Positions 1-10,686 of a stretch of 64,000 nucleotides of DNA are shown here, piece after piece. Position 1 is the stretch's first letter. Every line of letters begins with the position of its first letter. This stretch comes from Marinomonas arctica. GTDB lineage: Bacteria; Pseudomonadota; Gammaproteobacteria; Pseudomonadales; Marinomonadaceae. The stretch covers positions 1-64,000 of the forward strand of contig NZ_QHJF01000002.1 of NCBI RefSeq assembly GCF_003259225.1. The letters run 5' to 3'. The position numbers were made by a program, and so were the translations under genes. A model generated the notes under the pieces. The model saw only the letters and a program-made list of their open reading frames with translations. It was not told the DNA's origin and ran no database searches.

Positions 1-604
1 CGTCTTGTGAGCCTCGGTAGCCTTCGTTTTGCTTGGCCACACAGATGGATATTTCACACTCGTCCCAAGGAATTCGATAAAGGACTTTTTTGTGCCACAC
101 ATAGACTTCTTGGTTTTGTTTATGAAAGCGTACTGGCGTGGCTACAGGACGAAACAAGGTGCCAAAAGACAGGGCAAAAAATAGACCATAGCCACTGTAG
201 GTTAAGATCTGGCGAAAAAGCTCGTTTTGCATATGCGACAGAGCAAAAGAATCAAACGCCCACCAAATAAAGAGACACACGAGCCCCATGTAAAAGAAGC
301 CGTCGCGATTGGTCACCGAATTAACACGCATGTCCACATATCCTTCGTGACCTCCAGCCGAGGAGCCCTCAAAGACTTCTCCTAAGTATTTTGCAGAATC
401 ATCTCCAGTGTAATCAGGATCATCAGGTTCATCATCAAAATCAAAACGGATTTTTATATTGCCTGGCTGTACGGGGTCATGAATTAACGCGGGGCCATTG
501 GGGTAGTGCTTTATTGCGTGATCGGTTTTTTTAAAATGCGGTGTCACACCAAAATCTTCAGGCCCGACCCAAAGATTCTCTTCTACTTGGCGTATTTTAC
601 TCAT
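1..604 (-). CDS. Partial membrane protein, probable T6SS immunity protein
   Basis: The reading frame opens at ATG 604 and runs off the left edge without a stop, giving about 201 residues. Its ATG overlaps the TGA of the upstream effector gene (ATGA), so the two are translationally coupled. The first 90 residues are soluble and acidic in the middle (a DFDDEPDDPDYTGDD stretch). Two hydrophobic segments follow at about residues 100-120 and 135-150, then a soluble part with VRFHKQNQEVYVWHK and RIPWDE. That arrangement resembles the DUF6708-like proteins that accompany VasX/BTH_I2691-type effectors, though this is recognition by eye. A membrane partner is what a pore-forming T6SS effector would need for self-protection. 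The immunity role is inferred from position and topology. The C-terminus is outside the window. Confidence 0.6.
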   Translation of the reverse strand, partial: MSKIRQVEENLWVGPEDFGVTPHFKKTDHAIKHYPNGPALIHDPVQPGNIKIRFDFDDEPDDPDYTGDDSAKYLGEVFEGSSAGGHEGYVDMRVNSVTNRDGFFYMGLVCLFIWWAFDSFALSHMQNELFRQILTYSGYGLFFALSFGTLFRPVATPVRFHKQNQEVYVWHKKVLYRIPWDECEISICVAKQNEGYRGSQD

Positions 605-3600
605 AATGCTGACTGCTCCAGATGAAAGTCATCAATCTCTGTTTGGTCACGCCAAAAGGAGAGCGACCATTTATCATCGTCTATGGTGATGTTGGGGTAG
701 CGTAAGGTCACAGGGAAGCCTGAAGGGTATTTATACTCTAACGTCATCTGATAAGAGGTGTAATTCATTCCCTTGTCGCTTTGTTCATTCGTGTTGTTGT
801 CGCGACGAGTAAACGTATTTTGACGACTCATTTGCCCCGTTTTCTTGATTTTATGCGTATCCAACGTGGCTTCATCCACTTCAAAGATAAGTAACCCTGT
901 GCGGTCGTCGCTCATACTAAACGCACCTTTTAAGTTATTCATCTGCCAGCGGTTATCTCGGCTTTGGGTAGCCAGCTCTACGCTCGTCGCGCCTCGACGC
1001 CCTGTGATAGAGAACAGCACATCGCTTTTCCATTGGATAAACCCAGGTAAATACACCTGAATAATAAACTGGCTCAACCCCTTATCATTTTTGCTTGATT
1101 GAGTGATTTTAGCCAATGGCTTAAACAGATAGTCACAAAAAGCCCGTTGCTCTTTCAGAATCGCTTTGATGACGCTGTCTTCTGGCTTTTTCTCTTCCTG
1201 TTTCAGGGCTTTGAAAAAGTCCGTTCTGTCTTTCAGTGTTTCAAGGTTTGGCTCATATTTATAATCGCCATTCCCCCAGAAAGAGCGCTTGATTAATACG
1301 GTCGCCGCATCATCAACAAACATGCCATGCACTAGGTCTATCCCCAAGGCTAAAATACCCAATGTAATCGCCAAAGGAACCAGTACCGGGCCAGTGTAAA
1401 TAATTGCGGAAGCAAACAGTACAAGGGAGGCAGTATTGGCCGCCAACGATAAGACCGACAGCGTGGTGGCGGTAGCATTTTGTTCTTGCCTATCTTTGCC
1501 TAGCTGCAAGCTACTCGATACTGTGGCAAACACCGCCCCCACGGCCGGCAAAGCACGAAAGCTATAACCAACGACCTTAGTAACACCTTTGCCTAATCTA
1601 TTATAAAGTTTCATTTGTTTTTCGGAGCTAAATTTCAACATTTCAGAAACAGCCTCCAACTTACTTGAGTTTTTAAGGCCTTCGCTTACTTTGTTCCCTA
1701 GCATCACTGCACCTTTGCCCATGTCCTTACCTTCCCCTGCCATGTAAGCGGTAAAGTTAGTGCCAGCAAAGGATTCACGGCCAAACTTATCCACCAACGC
1801 AATAGACGCAGTGACGACACCATAAAATGCATTAAAGAAATCGACATAGGGTTTAGCACCGTCTTTTGAGGTGGCCTGCGCCATCGCGTCGTACAAGCTG
1901 ATGGTGTTATACAGTTGTGCTGCGGCAAAAATCCCCACAAGGCCCGTTTGCCTTGCCGGGGTAAACAGCTTGTCACTGTTCGCGTAAGCCGTTTTTAAAC
2001 CTTCGGAATTGGCGGCATAGACTTCTATTTTATTCATGTATTTCGCAAGGTAACGGGGGTACTTTTTCGGTTTATCCCCTTCTAAATTATAAAGACCAAC
2101 CTTCTTACCCCTAAACACCGAATACTCGGAAGCCGCTTCTTCGAGGATGGTTTTATTGCCACTCACCGCCATCATTGCGGCATAGGACGCGGTAATATCA
2201 GGCACCACTTGACTTAAATCGGCTTGCTGTACACTCAACTGTACGCCATAACGCCACTCCATGGTCTCCATCGTGTGTTGCCACAGATTCTGACCTCGGG
2301 AAGAACTAACGCCAATACTCACCATGTGCACGGTGGCCGTTTCTAATAGAAGCTCAGTTGAGTGTGTGACTTTGAGCTTGGACGATTCCAATAAGTTCTT
2401 ACGGTATTTTTCGACGGCATCACGCTCACCATCGACGAGACCACTAAAGGTATTCAGCCATGGAGAGCCAACTAATACGCCCTTACCAAGATAGCCCATG
2501 GCGATCATTAAATGCGCACCAAGCCCTTTTGTTTGAACTGGGTCGGTGTCTGATCCCTTTTCTATTTGGTCCGCTATGTAGTCCGTCCATTTCTTAGCCA
2601 GTTCAGCGCCTTTATCAAAGGCATTGATGTTATTTATCATCGCCGCGACCAAGGCTTCTTTTAATGGTATTTGTGTTTCATTGGCATCATCCAACCAGGT
2701 AAACGCTAGATCCAATGAGCCTTTGTCATCTTTTAGCCAACTCACCCAATCTTCTGCGAGGTTTTCTAGTATTTTTTTCTGTTCCTGAGCCGCGTTAGGG
2801 TGGTCTGCTAAAAACTGATCCATTTCTTTAACATGAATATGTTCTTCTAGTTCTGATTTTCTTTCTTGCGCATTTTTCTCGGCTTGAGCGGCGACATCCT
2901 TTTTATAGTCGTTTAAGTATTGTTGAAATGACTCTTCATGCTCAGCTCGCTTTTCCTCTAATATTCTGTTTTTTTTCTCATCGGAAAATCGCGATACGAT
3001 GAGGGACTGAGTCAACTCAGGTGGCGGAAAGGTTCCAAACAATACTCGTAATCGACCTTCATCCATTTCTGTCGCTTTATTAGCTTTATTCGCTTCTCTA
3101 TTAATAAGAGCCCGAGTCAACTTCGCCATTTGAAAAGGATGCTGAACGGTAGCCATATTGGTCATCACCATTTCATAGGCGATGGAAAACTCGCGGCACA
3201 AATCACTCGTAATAGTAATGGGGTCAACTAAGCACACACCGTAGCCGTTGTCTGGGGTGGCGTTATTGTAATCGCCTATAACGCCATTCTCTGTTGCCCC
3301 AGACAATAATGGCGCGGCCGTCCAGCTAAGCTGCTCGGTTACCTTCGTTAGTAGTTCGGCGATGATGTCTTTGCCTTTAAACAGAGGGAAAACATTGGCT
3401 TCTTTTCCCTTAGCGGCGTTCGCAAAAGTTATCTTTTGGCCAGCTTTTTCAATCAGTGAAGGGTTGTCTTTTAGCTGTGTGATCCGTGCCTCAGTTAAAG
3501 GCGCATGAGTTAGCCACATGACCACTTCGCTGCCTTTTTTTTGCTTAAACAGCGGCAGTGCACTCTTTATATCAGCTTCTGGCTTACCAAACACACAACG

Positions 3601-4050
3601 GCTGTCTTTGGCTTTCCCCGCTTCGTAGGTGACTTCTAATAAGTAGTGTTCTTTCGGATGATAAAGATAGACGCTTTGATCGGTCGCTTCACGCACAATG
3701 TATTTATGCTGCTTTAAGGCTGGCATGTCTGCGTTTATTGTAAAGTCTTTGGGTAGGCTAATGTCACTATCTTCGTCTACCACCGCATAACGTAATGGTT
3801 TTATGGTGAGCCATTCAGCACGTAGTGGGCAAGGCTGGACAACACTGTCGACACCAGAATTACTTTGGTTCATCGCAGCTTGTGTCGCTGGGTCTTCAAT
3901 CTTTTCTGGAATCGTTAATTGATCCCCCACTTTAATAGCATTGGCGTCGCTGATGGATTGGTTGGCCGCTAATAATTTTTTCTGTGAAATACCATTGGCT
4001 TTTGCAATAGCAGAAATAGTGTCGCCTGATTCAATTATGTATTTTCTCAT
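601..4050 (-). CDS. LysM-containing VasX/BTH_I2691-like type VI secretion effector
   Basis: A 1149-residue protein. Residues 1-49 form a LysM domain (starts MRKYIIESGDTISAIAKANG, with a VGDQLTIP end), a peptidoglycan- or chitin-binding fold. From about residue 73 comes a region like the VasX N-terminal domain (CPLRAEWLTIKPLRYAVV, then VYLYHPKEHYLLEVTYE). A charged, probably coiled-coil stretch lies near residues 350-430. The C-terminal third has hydrophobic segments around SLAANTASLVLFASAIIY and VLVPLAITLGILALGIDLV, as expected for a colicin-like pore former. VasX-type effectors are delivered by the type VI secretion system and permeabilise membranes. No VgrG, PAAR or other T6SS gene is visible, so the carrier is unknown. 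Start: ATG 4050 with an AAGGACG ribosome site. The next gene overlaps by ATGA. The family call is fairly confident, the pore mechanism is inferred. Confidence 0.7.
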   Translation of the reverse strand: MRKYIIESGDTISAIAKANGISQKKLLAANQSISDANAIKVGDQLTIPEKIEDPATQAAMNQSNSGVDSVVQPCPLRAEWLTIKPLRYAVVDEDSDISLPKDFTINADMPALKQHKYIVREATDQSVYLYHPKEHYLLEVTYEAGKAKDSRCVFGKPEADIKSALPLFKQKKGSEVVMWLTHAPLTEARITQLKDNPSLIEKAGQKITFANAAKGKEANVFPLFKGKDIIAELLTKVTEQLSWTAAPLLSGATENGVIGDYNNATPDNGYGVCLVDPITITSDLCREFSIAYEMVMTNMATVQHPFQMAKLTRALINREANKANKATEMDEGRLRVLFGTFPPPELTQSLIVSRFSDEKKNRILEEKRAEHEESFQQYLNDYKKDVAAQAEKNAQERKSELEEHIHVKEMDQFLADHPNAAQEQKKILENLAEDWVSWLKDDKGSLDLAFTWLDDANETQIPLKEALVAAMINNINAFDKGAELAKKWTDYIADQIEKGSDTDPVQTKGLGAHLMIAMGYLGKGVLVGSPWLNTFSGLVDGERDAVEKYRKNLLESSKLKVTHSTELLLETATVHMVSIGVSSSRGQNLWQHTMETMEWRYGVQLSVQQADLSQVVPDITASYAAMMAVSGNKTILEEAASEYSVFRGKKVGLYNLEGDKPKKYPRYLAKYMNKIEVYAANSEGLKTAYANSDKLFTPARQTGLVGIFAAAQLYNTISLYDAMAQATSKDGAKPYVDFFNAFYGVVTASIALVDKFGRESFAGTNFTAYMAGEGKDMGKGAVMLGNKVSEGLKNSSKLEAVSEMLKFSSEKQMKLYNRLGKGVTKVVGYSFRALPAVGAVFATVSSSLQLGKDRQEQNATATTLSVLSLAANTASLVLFASAIIYTGPVLVPLAITLGILALGIDLVHGMFVDDAATVLIKRSFWGNGDYKYEPNLETLKDRTDFFKALKQEEKKPEDSVIKAILKEQRAFCDYLFKPLAKITQSSKNDKGLSQFIIQVYLPGFIQWKSDVLFSITGRRGATSVELATQSRDNRWQMNNLKGAFSMSDDRTGLLIFEVDEATLDTHKIKKTGQMSRQNTFTRRDNNTNEQSDKGMNYTSYQMTLEYKYPSGFPVTLRYPNITIDDDKWSLSFWRDQTEIDDFHLEQSAL

Positions 4051-4385
4051 ACGTTCACGTCCTTATTATTTAATGGCTCCTGCACATACTCTAACACCTA
4101 CTAACTAGCCCACTGAACCCCGTTGTTGGTCAGTTACGATGTGTTAACAGAGTGTGCTCATATAATAGGTCAAGCTTTTTTCAACTTTTCTATTGCATGA
4201 AGCAGCTTGTTTCCTTTGTTTTGTGCTGTAAGCACACGACCAAGAATACCACGAATTGATTATGATTCTAGAGGGGTTAAATGTCGTTTATGATGACTTA
4301 CCTTCTAAACCTAAGCAACACATAGAGGGAAGCGGACCTTGCTACTTCCACTTAATTCCACACTAGCACTTGAACAAAATGTGCT
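4051..4385. other. Gene-free interval between effector gene and CRISPR array
   Basis: No plausible gene is seen in these 335 bases. The interval holds the 5' region of the effector gene on the right-to-left strand and the leader-distal flank of the CRISPR array. No degenerate extra repeat was found next to the last repeat at 4386. Confidence 0.6.
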
Positions 4386-7300
4386 TTTCTAAGCCGCGTG
4401 CTCGGCGGCGAACATTATTGGTCGAAATTCAAAAATTCTTTGACGTTTCTAAGCCGCGTGCTCGGCGGCGAACGGACGGATGAAGTGATAGCGCATATTT
4501 TAAGATTTCTAAGCCGCGTGCTCGGCGGCGAACAACACCTATTCAACTTTCCCAAGCCATTTTTTTTCTAAACCGCGTGCTCGGCGGCGAACGTTGTCAC
4601 AATCCTAATTTCCGTCGCGGGTTCTTTCTAAGCCGCGTGCTCGGCGGCGAACAAAGCGAAGTCACATACACCTGACCTTCTTGCTTTCTAAGCCGCGTGC
4701 TCGGCGGCGAACATTATTGATCGAAATTCAAAAATTCTTTGACTTTTCTAAGCCGCGTGCTCGGCGGCGAACCCGTTGTTCGTACGCCTATGTTTACTGT
4801 TAATTTTCTAAGCCGCGTGCTCGGCGGCGAACAAACGTTAGGGCTTACATTTACAGATAGCCAATTTCTAAGCCGCGTGCTCGGCGGCGAACAATCGGCG
4901 GTTGTCGTTGGGCTTGTCGTTCCATTTCTAAGCCGCGTGCTCGGCGGCGAACCTAGCGAGGCGCTAAACAATAGTTTTGGGTTTTTTCTAAGCCGCGTGC
5001 TCGGCGGCGAACCGCCTGCAAATGACTTTTACGGGTGACGTGCTTTTCTAAGCCGCGTGCTCGGCGGCGAACCGCCTGCAAATGACTTTTACGGGTGACG
5101 TGCTTTTCTAAGCCGCGTGCTCGGCGGCGAACACATCCATTCCGCTAATATGGTGCGTACTCATTTTCTAAGCCGCGTGCTCGGCGGCGAACAGGCTGGT
5201 ACTGCGTACAGTGCTTTTATTGGATTTCTAAGCCGCGTGCTCTGCGGCGAACGAGATTAATAAAATTCTCACCCACGGTTTTTATTTCTAAGCCGCGTGC
5301 TCGGCGGCGAACTTTATTTTTTTATAATTCTATATTTATCAGTATTTCTAAGCCGCGTGCTCGGCGGCGAACTAGACGGGAAGCCCTTTGGTAATCGTCC
5401 TGACTTTCTAAGCCGCGTGCTCGGCGGCGAACTCGATTTGGTCTTTTTTCGGGTTGTCGATAATTTTCTAAGCCGCGTGCTCGGCGGCGAACTTTTGCGT
5501 GGGCGCCAAGTGCTGACCATAAAGTTTCTAAGCCGCGTGCTCGGCGGCGAACAGTAAGTCATGGGAAGCATCCGACGTTGAACATTTCTAAGCCGCGTGC
5601 TCGGCGGCGAACTGTCAAGGCACAAAAAAGCCCCGATACCTAAATTTCTAAGCCGCGTGCTCGGCGGCGAACCTTAAAAGGTCTTGCTCGATCTACTTGG
5701 AGAGTTTCTAAGCCGCGTGCTCGGCGGCGAACTATTCTTATGCGTATATCAGTGTGAAGTATCTTTTCTAAGCCGCGTGCTCGGCGGCGAACGAGCAAAC
5801 TGTTGTCTTCGACACTAAACAAGATTTCTAAGCCGCGTGCTCGGCGGCGAACGACTTTCCAGCATGTGCGCGTTTTGTTGGTTTTTTCTAAGCCGCGTGC
5901 TCGGCGGCGAACAATCGTTTTTCACCCAACGAACAAAGTCCACGTTTCTAAGCCGCGTGCTCGGCGGCGAACCAGACGAAACCATCGAACAAGCTCTTTG
6001 TGAATTTCTAAGCCGCGTGCTCGGCGGCGAACATTACCGAACAAGACGCGCCCGTCCAACTACATTTCTAAGCCGCGTGCTCGGCGGCGAACCCGATAAC
6101 ATTTAATTACCGCTTTATCATTCATTTCTAAGCCGCGTGCTCGGCGGCGAACTCATAGCAAAGCAAAGGCTTGGGAATACAAAATTTCTAAGCCGCGTGC
6201 TCGGCGGCGAACATACTGAAAACTTTTATACCTGCAATGAAAAATTTCTAAGCCGCGTGCTCGGCGGCGAACGCGAAATTGTTGTAAGTATGGGGCCAAA
6301 TAACTTTCTAAGCCGCGTGCTCGGCGGCGAACATTTAGTTGCTTTAAGTACTGCTAAGTGCATATTTCTAAGCCGCGTGCTCGGCGGCGAACGATTAGGC
6401 CAATGTACACGTCAGTAGGCAATATTTCTAAGCCGCGTGCTCGGCGGCGAACAAGGGCGGCTCGTCTGCCCGTATGAACATTCTTTTCTAAGCCGCGTGC
6501 TCGGCGGCGAACGTTTAGCAACATGATGATTCATGGCAGTAAAATTTCTAAGCCGCGTGCTCGGCGGCGAACGACCTTGTTTTTCAGCCACTTCTACGTA
6601 TAAATTTCTAAGCCGCGTGCTCGGCGGCGAACTGTCGTGTGGTCGAATAGCATTAAGTCGTGCTTTTCTAAGCCGCGTGCTCGGCGGCGAACTCAAAGAC
6701 GAGAAAGGTGTATCAATAGTTGTATTTCTAAGCCGCGTGCTCGGCGGCGAACAAAACAAAAAATCGTTTGTTGTCAGTAACTTATTTCTAAGCCGCGTGC
6801 TCGGCGGCGAACGGATGGAATTCGGTACGTCTCGATTGAGGTCTTTTCTAAGCCGCGTGCTCGGCGGCGAACCTCAAGGCAATTCTGACGACGACGCTGT
6901 TTTTTTTCTAAGCCGCGTGCTCGGCGGCGAACGATGGTGTCACTCAGACCAGTTACATCAAGTATTTCTAAGCCGCGTGCTCGGCGGCGAACTTTTTGGT
7001 TTTATGCTTTGGAAGCGCCCTAATTTTCTAAGCCGCGTGCTCGGCGGCGAACAAGGCTCGAATATTAATAGCATGGATTGATGATTTCTAAGCCGCGTGC
7101 TCGGCGGCGAACGTGTTTAGCTCTATCGAGTGGCTAGAGCGCGATTTCTAAGCCGCGTGCTCGGCGGCGAACAGAGTTAAGGCTCAACGCCTCACCCTCC
7201 ATTATTTCTAAGCCGCGTGCTCGGCGGCGAACAGACAGACAGGCGATGTATTGACCGATATAGTTTTCTAAGCCGCGTGCTCGGCGGCGAACAAGAATCA

Positions 7301-9993
7301 CGCCAAGTTTACGGCGCGCAATCATTTCTAAGCCGCGTGCTCGGCGGCGAACAAATTTATACCCAGCTTGATACTAATTATCGATTTCTAAGCCGCGTGC
7401 TCGGCGGCGAACACCTTTACGGACAGCAAGGCTTTTAAGTCTGCTTTCTAAGCCGCGTGCTCGGCGGCGAACTAAGACACTGCCGCCACGGGCATTATCT
7501 ACTATTTCTAAGCCGCGTGCTCGGCGGCGAACTAGCGAGGGTGATGCTGCATTCCATGCGGTTCTTTCTAAGCCGCGTGCTCGGCGGCGAACTGCCCCGA
7601 AGTGTATCTTCGAAAATTACTCTGTTTCTAAGCCGCGTGCTCGGCGGCGAACTGTCTTCTAGTGTACCCATGCTTGTGATTACTTTTCTAAGCCGCGTGC
7701 TCGGCGGCGAACATTTTGTACTAATTAGTTGCAATGTATTAGATTTTCTAAGCCGCGTGCTCGGCGGCGAACTGTATGAGAAGATTTTTTTGCCAATCTT
7801 AAACTTTCTAAGCCGCGTGCTCGGCGGCGAACTATACTCGTACGAACGTTTTATTATAAGTACATTTCTAAGCCGCGTGCTCGGCGGCGAACCAGAAACC
7901 AGCGGTGGTGAATGGGGTCATATCTTTCTAAGCCGCGTGCTCGGCGGCGAACCAGGCTTTATCTTTTCCTTGTTGTTTCTAAAATTTCTAAGCCGCGTGC
8001 TCGGCGGCGAACTGATACCGCTAGCTGTTAGTCTACGGTATTCATTTCTAAGCCGCGTGCTCGGCGGCGAACTTGTTCTTATTGGCTTCATGCCATTAGT
8101 GATTTTTCTAAGCCGCGTGCTCGGCGGCGAACAATGGTGTAAACGTGGTGCTTGGAACGGTAAATTTCTAAGCCGCGTGCTCGGCGGCGAACAATGGTGT
8201 AAACGTGGTGCTTGGAACGGTAAATTTCTAAGCCGCGTGCTCGGCGGCGAACACGTTGAGTTTAACCGTAAAGCATTTTATGCATTTCTAAGCCGCGTGC
8301 TCGGCGGCGAACCAACGCAGACATAAAACATTAACTAAAATACATTTCTAAGCCGCGTGCTCGGCGGCGAACCAACGCAGACATAAAACATTAACTAAAA
8401 TACATTTCTAAGCCGCGTGCTCGGCGGCGAACAATTGGCGTGAGGTGTCACACTGGCAACACGTTTTCTAAGCCGCGTGCTCGGCGGCGAACCACAAGGC
8501 CACACTTACGCTTCAATGATTGCATTTCTAAGCCGCGTGCTCGGCGGCGAACCTGTCGTTGAAGCGCCAAAAGTTGACGTGTCATTTCTAAGCCGCGTGC
8601 TCGGCGGCGAACGCAGGTAAACATTTCATTATTAATAGTTGTTTTTTCTAAGCCGCGTGCTCGGCGGCGAACACGACAGGTTCATGGATGGTTTCCGGAT
8701 TGACTTTCTAAGCCGCGTGCTCGGCGGCGAACCATAATCGGAAAGACACATAAGATACGTGTCTTTTCTAAGCCGCGTGCTCGGCGGCGAACGTGATGGT
8801 TTGGGGGTGCGTGCGACGATTAAATTTCTAAGCCGCGTGCTCGGCGGCGAACCCATATCTATTTTCTGTCGTGAGCGTGTGTACTTTCTAAGCCGCGTGC
8901 TCGGCGGCGAACTGTTTGGTTGCTCAGTTGAGCAATAGCGTTGCTTTCTAAGCCGCGTGCTCGGCGGCGAACGAGCGAAAAATCCATAGGTGTCGTCAAT
9001 GCCTTTTCTAAGCCGCGTGCTCGGCGGCGAACTCATGGCCCGATAGCCAGCAAATAATCCGTTATTTCTAAGCCGCGTGCTCGGCGGCGAACTGCGGTTT
9101 CACCGCTGTAAAAATGCAGGTAGTTTTCTAAGCCGCGTGCTCGGCGGCGAACCCAAACGTTACAGCTACGGACGCGCAGATTCATTTCTAAGCCGCGTGC
9201 TCGGCGGCGAACCCAAACGTTACAGCTACGGACGCGCAGATTCATTTCTAAGCCGCGTGCTCGGCGGCGAACTCACAACTTAACCGAGGTTTAGAAAACA
9301 GACATTTCTAAGCCGCGTGCTCGGCGGCGAACCAGCTGCAGCCTCGAAAATACCCCTCCAAAGTTTTCTAAGCCGCGTGCTCGGCGGCGAACCAAATATT
9401 TCTTTTTACATACCTAATGATAGATTTCTAAGCCGCGTGCTCGGCGGCGAACGCTGCGGTGATTTTATTGATACTTACGATTGGTTTCTAAGCCGCGTGC
9501 TCGGCGGCGAACCTACATCAACCCAGACGCACCCAGATTCATCATTTCTAAGCCGCGTGCTCGGCGGCGAACAGTAAATTGTTGCAGTTGTTGGGTTAGC
9601 TTGCATTTCTAAGCCGCGTGCTCGGCGGCGAACAATTCCTCTAGCCATTTTTAGTCACCTTTTTATTTCTAAGCCGCGTGCTCGGCGGCGAACTGTGGCG
9701 CTTTCTTATGCTGATTTAGATAAATTTTCTAAGCCGCGTGCTCGGCGGCGAACTTCATTATGGATCTACTTGGAAAGAAGAATGTTTTCTAAGCCGCGTG
9801 CTCGGCGGCGAACTAAATTTCTAGAATGCTGAAATTTGCGTGCAATTTCTAAGCCGCGTGCTCGGCGGCGAACAATACATCTTTCAGGAAGGTCGCAAAG
9901 TGTTATTTCTAAGCCGCGTGCTCGGCGGCGAACAGCAGGGAAACGAGAACGCAATTCAAGAGCTATTTCTAAGCCGCGTGCTCGGCGGCGAAC
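4386..9993 (-). CRISPR. Type I-F CRISPR array, 94 repeats and 93 spacers
   Basis: Repeats are 28 nt and in crRNA orientation (minus strand) begin GTTCGCCGCC and end CGGCTTAGAAA, the type I-F pattern with a GC-rich hairpin for Cas6f. One repeat occurs per 60 bases from 4386 to 9966, giving 94 copies. Spacers are 32 nt except one of 31 (4534-4564) and one of 33 (9573-9605). Only two repeats vary, each by one base, at 4565 and 5225, both in the half far from the cas genes, which marks that end as old. The leader end is at 9993 next to cas6f. Four adjacent spacer pairs are identical (5013/5073, 8133/8193, 8313/8373, 9153/9213). The spacers at 4414 and 4713 differ at only two positions. Long reading frames through the array are artefacts of the 60-base period. 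Confidence 0.99.
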
Positions 9994-10123
9994 AATAGTT
10001 TATTCGCAAAAAAATAAGTTACAACATGCAGTTAGGTAAAAATTAGCGTTTTTACCTATGTTTTTTCTGCATGTTATAACTTACTGTTTTTAAAGGATAT
10101 TTTTAAAGAGCTTTTTTCATTGG
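9994..10123 (-). promoter_or_regulatory. CRISPR leader
   Basis: The 130 bases between the cas6f stop and the first repeat are A+T-rich, as leaders usually are. They hold a large nested inverted repeat (10016-10082) followed in the crRNA direction by ATTTTTTT. A weak promoter-like pair can be read on the minus strand just before the first repeat: TTGTAA, 16 bases, TAAACT, each matching 4 of 6 consensus positions. That promoter is a guess. The leader role follows from position, strand and the intact repeats at this end. Confidence 0.75.
10016..10082. repeat. Nested inverted repeat in the CRISPR leader
   Basis: Outer arms AAGTTACAACATGCAG (10016-10031) and CTGCATGTTATAACTT (10067-10082) are complementary at 15 of 16 positions. 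Inside them AGGTAAAAA and TTTTTACCT form a second stem. In the cas transcription direction the outer stem is followed by a T-run, so it could be an intrinsic terminator for the cas operon. It could instead be a protein-binding or cruciform element of the leader. Confidence 0.8.
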
Positions 10124-10678
10124 TTAAAACCAAGGAATTGTTGCTGCTTTACTCAAGCCAAAATAGTCAAAATCACCAACCAGTGAACTATCTTGAACAT
10201 CTGTCATTTGAATATAACGTCGATGATGATTTTTATTGGAAGTGCTTTCCATTTCAAGATAAGGCAAGGTAGTCATCTGCTCAGCAAACATTTTGGCTTT
10301 ATAAGCCTTTATCTCATGTTCTGAAATTGAACCTCGCTTTATTAATCGTCTAAGGTGCGATTGACTCATATTAGGACGCCAACGGGAAACACGCCTATGT
10401 AAGGCATGTTCAGGAACGATTTTTATATCACTACATGCACAATAGCCTGATAAACCACCTAACCAAGAAAGCGCCATCAACTTTTCTAATCTTGCTTGAT
10501 TCGAATGTACTCTAATTAGAGTGCCAAGCATGACTTTTGTTTCAGGAAAGCTAACACCTATATCTAAAGCTTGTAGGTCGAAAAGTGCTTTATGGAGTTT
10601 GGTATACACCTTGTTTAATAAAACATTTTCTCGCATTTCGGCATCTGGCCTAATACGGATATCAATATAAGAATCCAT
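10124..10678 (-). CDS. cas6f: Cas6f (Csy4) crRNA endoribonuclease
   Basis: 184 residues, the usual Cas6f length (about 187). Cas6f cuts the pre-crRNA at the base of the repeat hairpin and stays bound to the crRNA 3' hairpin in the effector complex. Family signs are the N-terminal YIDIRIRPD strand, a histidine at residue 29 that matches the known catalytic His29 of Pseudomonas Csy4, arginine-rich SRWRPNMSQSHLRRLIKRG, and the C-terminal FGLSKAATIPWF. ATG 10678 has a full AGGAGG ribosome site five bases upstream and lies 8 bases after the cas5 stop. It is the last gene of the cas operon, directly before the leader and array it processes. High confidence. Confidence 0.96.
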   Translation of the reverse strand: MDSYIDIRIRPDAEMRENVLLNKVYTKLHKALFDLQALDIGVSFPETKVMLGTLIRVHSNQARLEKLMALSWLGGLSGYCACSDIKIVPEHALHRRVSRWRPNMSQSHLRRLIKRGSISEHEIKAYKAKMFAEQMTTLPYLEMESTSNKNHHRRYIQMTDVQDSSLVGDFDYFGLSKAATIPWF

Positions 10679-10686
10679 AATTCCTC

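Noticed and set aside
7..270. An 87-residue plus-strand frame at the left edge
   Set aside because: It is antisense to the partial membrane protein frame that runs from 604 off the edge and that fits the effector gene by ATGA overlap.
4051..4385. Possible second leader or degenerate repeat at the far end of the array
   Set aside because: No repeat-like sequence was found, and the intact, uniform repeats lie at the cas6f side, so the leader is at 9994-10123.
4714..10039. Long open reading frames on both strands through the array (repeated FLSRVLGGE, SPPSTRLR, VRRRARGLE)
   Set aside because: The 60-base repeat-spacer period is a multiple of three, so frames stay open by chance. No ribosome sites, and content follows the CRISPR repeat.
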